In this document: in pieces, positions 42,557-49,851 of the stretch
Layout: each line of letters begins with the position of its first letter
Position numbering within the stretch: position 1 is the first letter of the stretch
Source: Sphingomonas sp. UNC305MFCol5.2
Lineage (GTDB): Bacteria; Pseudomonadota; Alphaproteobacteria; Sphingomonadales; Sphingomonadaceae
Assembly: GCF_000712135.1 (NCBI RefSeq)
Contig: NZ_JOOE01000003.1
Location: 248,001 to 312,000, forward strand
Direction: 5' to 3'
Length of the DNA: 64,000 nucleotides
The notes under the pieces: model-generated
Told to the model about the DNA's origin: nothing
Database searches by the model: none
What the model saw: only the letters and a program-made list of their open reading frames with translations
Program-made: the position numbers and the translations under genes

Positions 42557-43045
42557 GGCCGAGGTCGAAGCGATCCGGAAATTGTGCTGCGTTGAACCCG
42601 CTGGATCGAACTCCACCGCACCACCACCCATTGTGTCCACCGATTCCTCCCCCGGAATATTTTTTCGGTTCGCGCTGTGTTCTCTTGCCTTTGCGGGACC
42701 CGAGGATTGACCATGCGTCGCGGGCTGCAGCGCGCTTCGGCCGTCCGTGAGTCGAGTCATTTTAGCGACGAATCGTTTGGTTAACGCGTGATTTAACCCC
42801 TTGTGCCGGGACTCGGTTTGGCACAATCTGTAGTGGTAGGACTGAGGGGCAGGCTCAACTACTGGTAGAACCGCAACCGCATACCCATATGCGGAACAGG
42901 CTCTGCTGTGCCCGGCCGCCGGCGACGAGTACACTTTTTGTTCTCGTGCCGCGCCGTGTCGATGCTAGGATCGACAAGCCGCCCCCGAGTCGCGCCGAGG
43001 CCTCCCGGAAGGAGGCGCGTGCAAGGGTATAAGGGGTCGGATGAC
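42557..43045. other. long 5' region of nrdA
   Basis: About 490 bases with no credible gene before nrdA. It contains an inverted repeat TTGTGCC (42801-42807) / GGCACAA (42820-42826) and a candidate NrdR box just beside it (42822-42835). A longer in-frame N-terminal reading of nrdA from 42908 shows no protein family features, so I treat this as control region and leader. Confidence 0.5.
42822..42835 (+). promoter_or_regulatory. candidate NrdR box
   Basis: CACAA-TCTG-TAGTG fits the NrdR palindrome CACWA-N4-TWGTG. It lies 211 bases upstream of the nrdA start. NrdR sites usually come in pairs 31-32 bases apart; the only second candidate, AACTA-CTGG-TAGAA at 42857-42870, is 35 bases off and weak. 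Confidence 0.45.
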
Positions 43046-44959
43046 ATGGAATTCAGAGACACGGAAAATAGCGTGAACGACACCGTCGCCGAAGCCACGA
43101 TTGCCGCCGGGACCAAGGCGAAGCCGCGCAAGTCCGCCAAGGACCAGGATACGCGCGCCGTCGCGCCGCAGCTCTACACGCTCGAAGTCGATCATTCGCG
43201 CGACGCGCTGCTCACCGAGTTCGGCAAGGAGACGCTCAAGGATCGCTATCTCCTCCCCGGCGAGACCTATCAGGATCTCTTCGTCCGCGTCGCCTCGGCC
43301 TATGCCGACGATGCCGCGCACGCCCAGCGCATCTACGATTACATCTCGAAGCTCTGGTTCATGCCGGCCACCCCGGTTCTCTCGAACGGCGGCACCGGGC
43401 GCGGCCTGCCGATTTCGTGCTTCCTCAATTCGGTGCCCGACAGCCTCGGCGGGATCGTCGACACGTGGAACGAGAATGTCTGGCTCGCCTCGCGTGGCGG
43501 CGGCATCGGCACCTATTGGGGCAATGTCCGCGGCATCGGCGAGCCGGTCGGCCTCAACGGCAAGACCAGCGGCATCATCCCCTTCGTCCGCGTGATGGAT
43601 TCGCTGACCCTCGCGATCTCGCAGGGGTCGCTGCGCCGCGGTTCGGCCGCCTGCTATCTCGATATCTCGCACCCCGAGATCGAGGAGTTCCTCGAGATCC
43701 GCAAACCCTCGGGCGACTTCAACCGCAAGGCGCTGAACCTCCACCACGGCGTGCTCATTCCCGACGCGTTCATGGAGGCCGTGCGCGACGGCGCCGAATG
43801 GACGCTGCGCAGCCCCAAGGACCAGTCCGAGCGCGGCAAGGTCGATGCCCGCGCGCTCTTCCAGAAACTGGTCGAAACCCGCTTGGCCACGGGCGAGCCG
43901 TACATCGTGTTCGCCGATCACGTGAATTCGAACATGCCCAAGCATCACCGCGATCTGGGCCTCAAGGTCTCGACTTCGAACCTGTGCTCCGAGATCACCC
44001 TGCCCACCGGCAAGGACCATCTCGGCAATGAGCGCACCGCGGTCTGCTGCCTCTCGTCGCTCAACCTCGAGAATTGGGATCAGTGGAAGGACGCCAAGGG
44101 CTTCATCGAGGACGTGATGCGCTTCCTCGACAACGTCTTGCAGGACTATATCGACCGCGCCGAGCCCGGCATGGAGAAGGCCGCTTATTCGGCTAGCCGC
44201 GAGCGTTCGGTGGGCTTGGGCGTGATGGGCTATCACTCCTTCCTCCAGGCGCGCGGCCTCGCTTTCGAAGGCGCGATGGCGAAGTCGTGGAACCTCAAGA
44301 TGTTCAAGCACATCAAGGCGCAGGTCGACGAGGCTTCGATGCAGCTCGCGGTCGAGCGTGGGCCGTGCCCCGACGCCGCCGAGATGGGCGTGATGGAACG
44401 CTTCAGCTGCAAGATGGCGATCGCGCCGACTGCGTCGATCTCGATCATCTGCGGCGGCACCAGCGCGTGCATCGAGCCGATCCCGGCGAACATCTACACC
44501 CACAAGACGCTGTCGGGCAGCTTCTCGGTCAAGAATCCGTATCTGGAGAAGCTCCTCAGCGAGAAGAGCAAGAATTCGGAAGGCGTGTGGAGCTCGATCC
44601 TCGAGCAGGGCGGCAGCGTCCAGCACCTCGACTTCCTGAGCCAGGAAGAGAAAGACTGCTACAAGACGTCGTTCGAGATCGACCAGCGCTGGCTGCTCGA
44701 GCTCGCCGCCGATCGCACGCCCTATATCGACCAGTCGGCCTCGCTGAACCTGTTCATCCCGGCCGATGTCGAGAAATGGGACCTGCTGATGCTCCACTTC
44801 CGCGCGTGGGAGCTGGGCATCAAGTCGCTTTACTATCTCCGCTCCAAGTCGGTGCAACGCGCCGGCTTCGCGGGCGGCGTCGAGGCCGACAACACGATCG
44901 ACCTGCGCGAGATCCAGGTCGAATCGAAGGATTACGACGAATGCCTGGCGTGCCAGTGA
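43046..44959 (+). CDS. nrdA: ribonucleoside-diphosphate reductase, alpha subunit (class Ia)
   Basis: A 637-residue catalytic subunit that reduces ribonucleoside diphosphates to the deoxy forms. It lacks the N-terminal ATP-cone, which makes it shorter than E. coli NrdA (761). Conserved parts are ATPVLSNGGTGRGLPISCF with the active-site Cys, STSNLCSEITLPTG with the radical Cys, the ETA-like AIAPTASISIICGGTSACIE, and the C-terminal CLACQ pair for thioredoxin. I use ATG 43046. Its partner nrdB lies 1.7 kb downstream, separated by five small genes and repeats. Confidence 0.93.
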   Translation: MEFRDTENSVNDTVAEATIAAGTKAKPRKSAKDQDTRAVAPQLYTLEVDHSRDALLTEFGKETLKDRYLLPGETYQDLFVRVASAYADDAAHAQRIYDYISKLWFMPATPVLSNGGTGRGLPISCFLNSVPDSLGGIVDTWNENVWLASRGGGIGTYWGNVRGIGEPVGLNGKTSGIIPFVRVMDSLTLAISQGSLRRGSAACYLDISHPEIEEFLEIRKPSGDFNRKALNLHHGVLIPDAFMEAVRDGAEWTLRSPKDQSERGKVDARALFQKLVETRLATGEPYIVFADHVNSNMPKHHRDLGLKVSTSNLCSEITLPTGKDHLGNERTAVCCLSSLNLENWDQWKDAKGFIEDVMRFLDNVLQDYIDRAEPGMEKAAYSASRERSVGLGVMGYHSFLQARGLAFEGAMAKSWNLKMFKHIKAQVDEASMQLAVERGPCPDAAEMGVMERFSCKMAIAPTASISIICGGTSACIEPIPANIYTHKTLSGSFSVKNPYLEKLLSEKSKNSEGVWSSILEQGGSVQHLDFLSQEEKDCYKTSFEIDQRWLLELAADRTPYIDQSASLNLFIPADVEKWDLLMLHFRAWELGIKSLYYLRSKSVQRAGFAGGVEADNTIDLREIQVESKDYDECLACQ

Positions 44960-44985
44960 GGTGGCGGAGCTAGCCCGCCCTGAAA

Positions 44986-45050
44986 ACCCCTCTCCCCTTG
45001 TGGGAGAGGGAGGGGCCCGCGCCGCGCAGCGGCGTGGGAGGGGGAGGGGG
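44986..45050. repeat. GC-rich palindromic repeat, CCCTCTCCC family
   Basis: A hairpin of CCCTCTCCC and GGGAGAGGG arms, then GCCGC/GCGGC and a purine-rich tail. The same family is expanded at 45442-45578. Its purine-rich end (45039-45050) acts as, or imitates, a ribosome site for the following gene. Confidence 0.65.
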
Positions 45051-45053
45051 AAT

Positions 45054-45437
45054 GTGGATGGTCTGACCAAGCGCCAGCTGCTTCCCGCCGTCACCGTCTT
45101 TCGTTCGCGCGAATTGCGCCGGAACGCCGGACCCGTCGAAAGGGCTCTGAAGGCCGCACTCCGCCGTGCCTTGCCCGCAGCAGGATTCCGGCATCAGGTC
45201 CCGATGGGCCCGTATCACGCCGATTTCTGCTCGCACTCCGCGAAGCTGATCGTCGAAGTGGATGACGCCACCCACGCCGAGCGGCGCGCGCACGACGAGA
45301 CGCGCACCCGCTTCCTCAACGCGGAAGGCTATCGTGTGCTGCGTTTCTGGAACAATGATGTGATGGGCAATATCGAAGGCGGGCTTGCCGAGATCGCCCG
45401 GAACCTGCCGTCCGAGTTGCGGGGCAGCTTCGCGTGA
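45054..45437 (+). CDS. DUF559 endonuclease-like protein
   Basis: A 127-residue protein of the DUF559 (Vsr/restriction-like) family: ARG-rich start RSRELRRNAGPVERALKAAL, then GPYHADFCSHSAKLIVEVDD (conserved Asp and Glu-Val-Asp of the nuclease fold), and LNAEGYRVLRFWNNDVMGN. It is a predicted PD-(D/E)XK-type nuclease of unknown biological role; many alphaproteobacteria carry it. I use GTG 45054 since the upstream part from 44961 is encoded by the palindromic repeat; a GGAGGGGG run gives it a ribosome site. Confidence 0.65.
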   Translation: MDGLTKRQLLPAVTVFRSRELRRNAGPVERALKAALRRALPAAGFRHQVPMGPYHADFCSHSAKLIVEVDDATHAERRAHDETRTRFLNAEGYRVLRFWNNDVMGNIEGGLAEIARNLPSELRGSFA

Positions 45438-45441
45438 TGCG

Positions 45442-45578
45442 TCCCCCTCACCCTTCCCACGCCTTCGGCGCGGGCCCCTTCCCCCTCCCACAAGGGGAGA
45501 GGGGGGTGGTCGCCCTCAATTCCCTCTCCCCCTGTGGGAGAGGGAGGGAGGCGCGTAGCGCCGGAAGGGTGAGGGGGA
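45442..45578. repeat. 137-bp element with 16-bp perfect terminal inverted repeats
   Basis: Arms 45442-45457 (TCCCCCTCACCCTTCC) and 45563-45578 are perfect inverted copies. Inside are two or more copies of the CCCTCTCCCC/GGGAGAGGG hairpin. It resembles a cluster of REP elements or a small MITE. It sits between the DUF559 and DUF2171 genes. Confidence 0.7.
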
Positions 45579-45589
45579 CTCGCGTCCGT

Positions 45590-45853
45590 TCAGCCCTCTT
45601 CTTCCTCGAACAGCACTGCGTTCGCCGCGGTGGCGCTGAGCCGCACCTGGTCGCCCTCGACATCGGCGACGAGGCCGATCGAGATGTAGTGGTGATGCCC
45701 GGCATGGCTGCCCTCGGCGCCTTCGATATCAGCGCTCGAATCCTTCTTGGTCAGCTTGATGCGGTCGCCATCGACATGGTCGACGGTGCCGACATGGACG
45801 CCGTCGGCGCCGATGACTTCCATATGTTCCCTGATTGCACTCGCGTCGGCCAT
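45590..45853 (-). CDS. DUF2171 protein
   Basis: An 87-residue protein of the DUF2171 family, with an RNA/PRC-barrel-like small beta fold: IREHMEVIGADGVHVGTVDH, DRIKLTKKDSS, then a His-rich turn (HAGHHHYISIGLVADVEGDQ). Family members are common in alphaproteobacteria, unknown in role, often stress-linked. ATG 45853. It runs against the nrd genes, divergent from the small membrane genes. Confidence 0.75.
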   Translation of the reverse strand: MADASAIREHMEVIGADGVHVGTVDHVDGDRIKLTKKDSSADIEGAEGSHAGHHHYISIGLVADVEGDQVRLSATAANAVLFEEEEG

Positions 45854-45921
45854 GGGATCACTCCTTGGGTTGGTTCGGCTCGGCAACGCATGAGCGCCGC
45901 GAACGATGCAGGAGATAGGAA

Positions 45922-46248
45922 ATGATCCGCATGCGTAACAGTGCCGCGCTCGCCGCGCCGATGCTGCTCGCCGCCTGCGCGACACAAGTGAGCGCCGGCG
46001 TATCCCCGCAGGCACCCGGCTTCCTGCTCGGGCTGTGGCACGGCTTCATCTTCCCGGTCGCCTGGTTCCTGTCGCTGATCCTGCCCGACATCGCCATCTA
46101 TGCCGTGCCCAACAATGGCGGCTGGTACGATTTCGGCTATTTCCTCGGGATCGTGGTGTTCGGCGTCGGCGCCAATCGGGGCCGGAAAGTCGTCTATCGC
46201 GACCGCATCGTCCGCGAGCGCCACACCACGGTGATCGACCACGAATGA
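45922..46248 (+). CDS. small membrane protein with lipoprotein-like start
   Basis: A 108-residue protein. The start is a signal-like helix ending LLAACATQ, which reads as a lipobox (LAAC, Cys18), then a hydrophobic segment (WHGFIFPVAWFLSLILPDIA) and a second one (FGYFLGIVVFGVGAN), and a charged C-terminal tail. I do not recognise the family. AGGAGA precedes ATG 45922. It overlaps the next small gene (ATGA), forming a tight trio before nrdB. Confidence 0.55.
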   Translation: MIRMRNSAALAAPMLLAACATQVSAGVSPQAPGFLLGLWHGFIFPVAWFLSLILPDIAIYAVPNNGGWYDFGYFLGIVVFGVGANRGRKVVYRDRIVRERHTTVIDHE

Positions 46249-46463
46249 CGCGCAGCCTCGCCTTGATGGCCGGACTGGCCGGGGCCGCGGGCGCCGCGGG
46301 GCTGACGACTTTGCTGCGTCCGTCACTCGCCCGCCGCGCGCTGCGCCTGCCCGACGCGGAGGCGACCGGCTATGCCCTGCGCATCGCCGGCATGATGCTG
46401 TTCGCATTGGGCCTGTTCCTCGGCGGCTTCGCGGCCGTCGCTACGATGGCGGGTGCGGCATGA
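46245..46463 (+). CDS. very small two-helix membrane protein
   Basis: A 72-residue protein with two hydrophobic helices (ALMAGLAGAAGAAGLTTLL and LRIAGMMLFALGLFLGGFAA) joined by an Arg-rich loop. No family recognised. The ATG overlaps the previous stop and its own stop overlaps the next start (ATGA twice), so it is translated as part of the trio before nrdB. Confidence 0.5.
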   Translation: MTRSLALMAGLAGAAGAAGLTTLLRPSLARRALRLPDAEATGYALRIAGMMLFALGLFLGGFAAVATMAGAA

Positions 46464-46711
46464 GTCTCCATATCACCTATGCGCTCACCACATTGCTTTG
46501 CGCATGCGCCTTCCTCTGGGCGCTTAGGAGGGCGCGAAAGACCGACCTCCCTTATCCGCCGCGTTATCCTTGGATTACCCCGTCGCAACGCAAGCTCGAG
46601 CTGTTCACGCTCAATCAGGCGGGCCGTATCGCGCTGGTTCTGATCCCCGTAATCTGGCTTGTCCAAACGGCTGCCTACATCGCCATCAATCTCAAGTTCG
46701 TCTCGGAGTAA
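46460..46711 (+). CDS. small membrane protein upstream of nrdB
   Basis: An 83-residue protein with an N-terminal helix (ITYALTTLLCACAFLWALRR), a polar stretch (KTDLPYPPRYPWITPSQRKL) and a second helix (IALVLIPVIWLVQTAAYIAI). No family recognised. Its stop lies five bases before nrdB, so it should be co-transcribed with it. Confidence 0.5.
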   Translation: MSLHITYALTTLLCACAFLWALRRARKTDLPYPPRYPWITPSQRKLELFTLNQAGRIALVLIPVIWLVQTAAYIAINLKFVSE

Positions 46712-46715
46712 TCCC

Positions 46716-47771
46716 ATGCCTCTTCTCGAAGCCCGCAAGACCTACAAGCCGTTCGAATATCCGTGGGCGTACGAGTTCTGGAAGCGCCAGCAGCAGATCC
46801 ACTGGATGCCGGAGGAAGTGCCGCTCGGCGAGGATTGCCGCGACTGGGCGCAGAAGCTCACCGATCACGAGCGCAACCTGCTCACCCAGATCTTCCGCTT
46901 CTTCACGCAGGCCGATATCGAGGTGCAGGATTGCTACCACGAGAAATACGGCCGCGTGTTCAAGCCGGTCGAGGTCAAGATGATGCTCGCCGCCTTCTCC
47001 AACATGGAGACGGTGCACATCGCGGCATACAGCCACCTGCTCGACACGATCGGCATGCCCGAGAGCGAATATGGCATGTTCCTCGAATATGCCGAGATGA
47101 AGGACAAGCACGACTATCTGCAGAAGTTCGGCGTCGACAATGACGAGGACATCGCCAAGACGCTCGCGATGTTCGGCGGCTTCACCGAGGGGCTCCAGCT
47201 TTTCGCCAGCTTCGCGATGCTGATGAACTTCCCGCGCTTCAACAAGATGAAGGGCATGGGCCAGATCGTCTCGTGGTCGGTGCGCGACGAGAGCCTGCAC
47301 TGCGAAGGCATCATCCGCCTGTTCCACGCCTTCACCCGCGAGCGCGACTGTCTGACCAAATCGGTCAAGTCCGACATCATGGACATGTGCCAGACCACCG
47401 TCCGCCTCGAGGACGCGTTCATCGACCTCGCCTTCGAGCACGGCCCGGTGACCGGCATGACCCCCAAGGAGATCAAGAAGTATATCCGCTACATCGCCGA
47501 CTGGCGGCTGGGCCAGCTCGGCCTCAAGCCGATCTACATGATCGACGAACACCCCCTCCCCTGGCTCGCCCCTTTGCTCAACGGCGTCGAGCACGCCAAT
47601 TTCTTCGAACAGCGCGCGACGGAATATTCGAAGGGCGCGACGCGGGGGAACTGGAACGAAGTCTGGGACTCGTTCGACAAGCGGCAGAAGGCGAAGATTG
47701 AGAAGCCAGCAAATGAGGACGCGAGCGAAAGCGGGGACATGTTCTCAAAGGCAGGAATCGCAGCAGAATAA
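46716..47771 (+). CDS. nrdB: ribonucleoside-diphosphate reductase, beta subunit (class Ia)
   Basis: A 351-residue radical-generating subunit. The di-iron ligands are seen as E-x2-H in METVHIAAY (Glu98, His101) and later SVRDESLHCEG (Glu-x2-His); the radical tyrosine fits Tyr105, four residues after His101. The C-terminal tail ends in DMFSKAGIAAE-like residues that dock NrdA. ATG 46716 is chosen because it lies five bases after the previous gene and begins the family pattern. It supplies the tyrosyl radical to NrdA. Confidence 0.93.
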   Translation: MPLLEARKTYKPFEYPWAYEFWKRQQQIHWMPEEVPLGEDCRDWAQKLTDHERNLLTQIFRFFTQADIEVQDCYHEKYGRVFKPVEVKMMLAAFSNMETVHIAAYSHLLDTIGMPESEYGMFLEYAEMKDKHDYLQKFGVDNDEDIAKTLAMFGGFTEGLQLFASFAMLMNFPRFNKMKGMGQIVSWSVRDESLHCEGIIRLFHAFTRERDCLTKSVKSDIMDMCQTTVRLEDAFIDLAFEHGPVTGMTPKEIKKYIRYIADWRLGQLGLKPIYMIDEHPLPWLAPLLNGVEHANFFEQRATEYSKGATRGNWNEVWDSFDKRQKAKIEKPANEDASESGDMFSKAGIAAE

Positions 47772-47833
47772 CTCGGTGGCTGGACACTGATCTTTGTCTG
47801 TCTATGTTGTCCCCTCGCTATGGGGAGGGGACA

Positions 47834-48448
47834 ATGTTTCCATATACTCAGAACGTCGGAACCTTGATTGCCGTCATTAAAGCGATCGGTTCGCACGGCG
47901 TTCCAGACAAATTCACTACGAAAGAGCTTCCCGTTTGGGGATACAAGAGCAGCAATGACCGCCCCGTCATCGGCGTTTTAAAGCATATCGGTTTTATAGA
48001 CGGATCGGGAGTTCCGCAGCAGCTTTGGAAGGATGCCCGCACCAACCCTCAGTTAGCAACAGCGCGCGGTACAAAGAACGGCTATGCAGAGCTTTTCAAA
48101 ACCTTCCCTGATGCAAACAGAAAAGACGCCGAAGCTCTAACGAATTTTTTCAAGGCAAAAACCACTGTCGGCGATGCCGTCGTGAAGCAGATGGTTTCCA
48201 CTTTTCGAAGTCTTGCTCAATTTGGTGATTTCGAATCACTTGACGATAATCAGGTGAACGAAATCGAAGACCAGAGCAACGGCGCCCAACAAAACGCCAG
48301 ATCCATCGTGTCTCGTCAAATAAGCGGCGTTGGCGGTATGACGATCAATTTGAATGTTGAGTTGACCCTTCCTACGGCTGCCACCGGCGAGGTTTACGAT
48401 AAGTTCTTTGCAGCCATGAAAAAGCATCTTATCGATGCCTCAAAATGA
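47834..48448 (+). CDS. DUF5343 protein, first of a HEPN-linked pair
   Basis: A 204-residue protein of the DUF5343 family, winged-helix-like: PYTQNVGTLIAVIKAIGSHG, then VPDKFTTKELPVWGYKSSND, and RPVIGVLKHIGFIDGSGVPQ, then a helical stretch with ARGTKNGYAELFKTFPDANR. Base composition is lower in G+C than all neighbours, suggesting horizontal transfer. It overlaps the next gene by 14 bases. DUF5343 has no assigned function. Paired with a HEPN protein, a regulator or sensor of a toxin/defence module is an attractive guess. GGGGAGGGG precedes ATG 47834. Confidence 0.7.
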   Translation: MFPYTQNVGTLIAVIKAIGSHGVPDKFTTKELPVWGYKSSNDRPVIGVLKHIGFIDGSGVPQQLWKDARTNPQLATARGTKNGYAELFKTFPDANRKDAEALTNFFKAKTTVGDAVVKQMVSTFRSLAQFGDFESLDDNQVNEIEDQSNGAQQNARSIVSRQISGVGGMTINLNVELTLPTAATGEVYDKFFAAMKKHLIDASK

Positions 48449-48983
48449 AATACAAATTTGGGCCGGTAGGATTTCCCTATTTGAGGCGGAGGCGCATGAA
48501 ATATTCGGTAGCCTTGAATCGTCTGCAAGCAGAAAAATCACATTAGATGAGAGCTACACTTCTCTAAACGGCCTTACTCTTCGCCAAGATGAGATTTTTC
48601 GCCAGGGCCTGAGATGTGTCGAAAATGGGCTCTTCCGAGCGGCGCATGTGATGGCTTGGGCGGGTATGGCGGATTGCTTACAGGCGCTCGTTGCGAGTGA
48701 CGGCTTCGTCTTACTCAACGCCGCTCGCCCCAAATGGAAAGTCCTCTCAGTTGAACAGATGGCGGAGAACTACACTGAACACGCGCTCATAGAAGCGCTG
48801 GGGGCGATGAAGGTCTTTACGAAGGCGGAAACAAAGGCGCTTTTTGGAATGTTATCCAAGCGAAACGAATGCGCACATCCGGGGGATTACTTTCCCTCCT
48901 TTAACGAAACTCTAGGGTATATATCCGAAATATTCTCAAGACTTAGAGCAGTGACGTCCCGTCATCCGAACTTTCAACTCTAA
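48435..48983 (+). CDS. HEPN-domain protein, probable RNase effector
   Basis: A 182-residue, mostly helical protein. Residues 143-148 read RNECAH, an R-x4-H motif of the type used as the RNase active site in HEPN domains, with Asn after Arg as in most active members; it lies near the C-terminus as usual. The central helices (LRCVENGLFRAAHVMAWAGM, ADCLQALVASDGF) fit the HEPN four-helix bundle. It overlaps the DUF5343 gene by 14 bases in another frame, so the two are coupled. It shares the same low-GC codon use. I cannot name a closer family. Confidence 0.6.
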   Translation: MPQNEIQIWAGRISLFEAEAHEIFGSLESSASRKITLDESYTSLNGLTLRQDEIFRQGLRCVENGLFRAAHVMAWAGMADCLQALVASDGFVLLNAARPKWKVLSVEQMAENYTEHALIEALGAMKVFTKAETKALFGMLSKRNECAHPGDYFPSFNETLGYISEIFSRLRAVTSRHPNFQL

Positions 48984-49012
48984 AGGGAACTACCGGAGAA
49001 TGCGTTATATCG

Positions 49013-49150
49013 TCACGCGGCCTCGGCTAGGAGGTAACGTGCCGCCGTCACCGCCAGTGGCTCCAGCCCCAGCCCCACCGCAAGGTCGTTCCACGCCGGG
49101 TTCTTCCGCTCGATCATCCACCTCCACTCGCGCCGCCAGCGCAGGCGCCC
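49013..49150 (-). pseudogene. truncated copy of the GIY-YIG gene C-terminus
   Basis: On the minus strand this reads RLRWRREWRWMIERKNPAWN, then DLAVGLGLEPLAVTAARYLL and a stop at 49013-49015. It closely matches the end of the intact GIY-YIG gene 130-250 bases away. The upstream part is missing; a REP element begins near 49177. It looks like a remnant of a tandem duplication cut by a repeat. Confidence 0.7.
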
Positions 49151-49176
49151 CTCAAGCGCTCTCGCCCCGCCGCACC

Positions 49177-49270
49177 GTGGATCCCGGAACAAGTCCGGGA
49201 TGACGATGGGAGAGTGGTGAGCAGCGGCCCCAAGCCCACACCGTCACCCCGACCTTGTGCCGGGGTCCAC
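49177..49270. repeat. inverted pair of REP-like elements beside the GIY-YIG gene
   Basis: Arms 49177-49204 (GTGGATCCCGGAACAAG..) and 49243-49270 are inverted copies of the family also seen at 37853-37959, with a 38-base spacer. A third, single arm is at 49616-49634. Confidence 0.75.
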
Positions 49271-49281
49271 TGCGCCGCACG

Positions 49282-49593
49282 TCACACCGCCAGCGGCTCC
49301 AACCCCAGCCCCACCGCAAGGTCATTCCACGCCGGGTTCTGCCGCTCGATCAGATTGCGCTTCCATTCGCGCCGCCAGCGCTTGAGCTGCTTCTCGCGCG
49401 CGATGGCGCCTTCCATCGAGTCCCCGACTTCGAAATAGACCAGCCGGTAGATGCCGTACTTCCTGGTGTGCCCGTCGAACGTGCCTTCGCGGTGCTGCAA
49501 CAAGCGGCCGATCAGGTTCGACGTCACGCCGACGTACAGCGCACCGTTATAGCCGCTCGCGAGGATGTAGACGCAGGGGATGCCGTCGATCAT
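49282..49593 (-). CDS. GIY-YIG nuclease-superfamily protein (YhbQ/UPF0213-like)
   Basis: A 103-residue protein: PCVYILASGYNGALYVGVTS is the GIY-YIG start (VYI...YVG), followed by Arg in GRLLQHREGTFDGHTRKYG, and Glu in REKQLKRWRREWKRNLIE. Small stand-alone members of this family are common and of unclear role in DNA repair or element biology. The start is ATG 49593; an upstream frame reads through repeat DNA. A duplicate C-terminal fragment lies at 49013-49150. Confidence 0.85.
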   Translation of the reverse strand: MIDGIPCVYILASGYNGALYVGVTSNLIGRLLQHREGTFDGHTRKYGIYRLVYFEVGDSMEGAIAREKQLKRWRREWKRNLIERQNPAWNDLAVGLGLEPLAV

Positions 49594-49851
49594 CAGCCGT
49601 GCAGCCTGCCGCCCGGTGGACCCCGGCACAAGCCTGTCCTGAGCGCCTGCCTTGCAGGCAGTCGAAGGGGCCGGGGGACGGGAGCGGGGGGAGACCGCAC
49701 CGATCCGGATGCGCTTGCGCCGCGGCCGGCAAGGGCGTGCGCTTCCGGCAATATGCCGACACGGGCTCCGCCCGCCCCAAGAGACCCGAGCATTTGCCAG
49801 CCGACCCCATTAGTGTATTACATTCACAATACACCACAAGCGAGGTCCGCC
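49594..49851. other. gene-free stretch with a REP arm
   Basis: No credible gene in 258 bases. It contains a single REP arm (49616-49634), a short hairpin with CTGCCTTGCAGGCAG at about 49647-49661, and the dyad at 49813-49834 before the next gene. Confidence 0.5.
49813..49834. promoter_or_regulatory. GTGTATT-N8-AATACAC dyad upstream of the NTF2-like gene
   Basis: A perfect 7-base inverted repeat 18 bases before ATG 49852. Position over the expected start region suggests a repressor site. It resembles sites of GntR-family regulators, but no such gene is next to it. Confidence 0.45.

Noticed and set aside
42815..42835. TGGCAC in the nrdA leader as a sigma-54 -24 element.
   Set aside because: No TTGC follows at the right distance, unlike the eCIS promoter.
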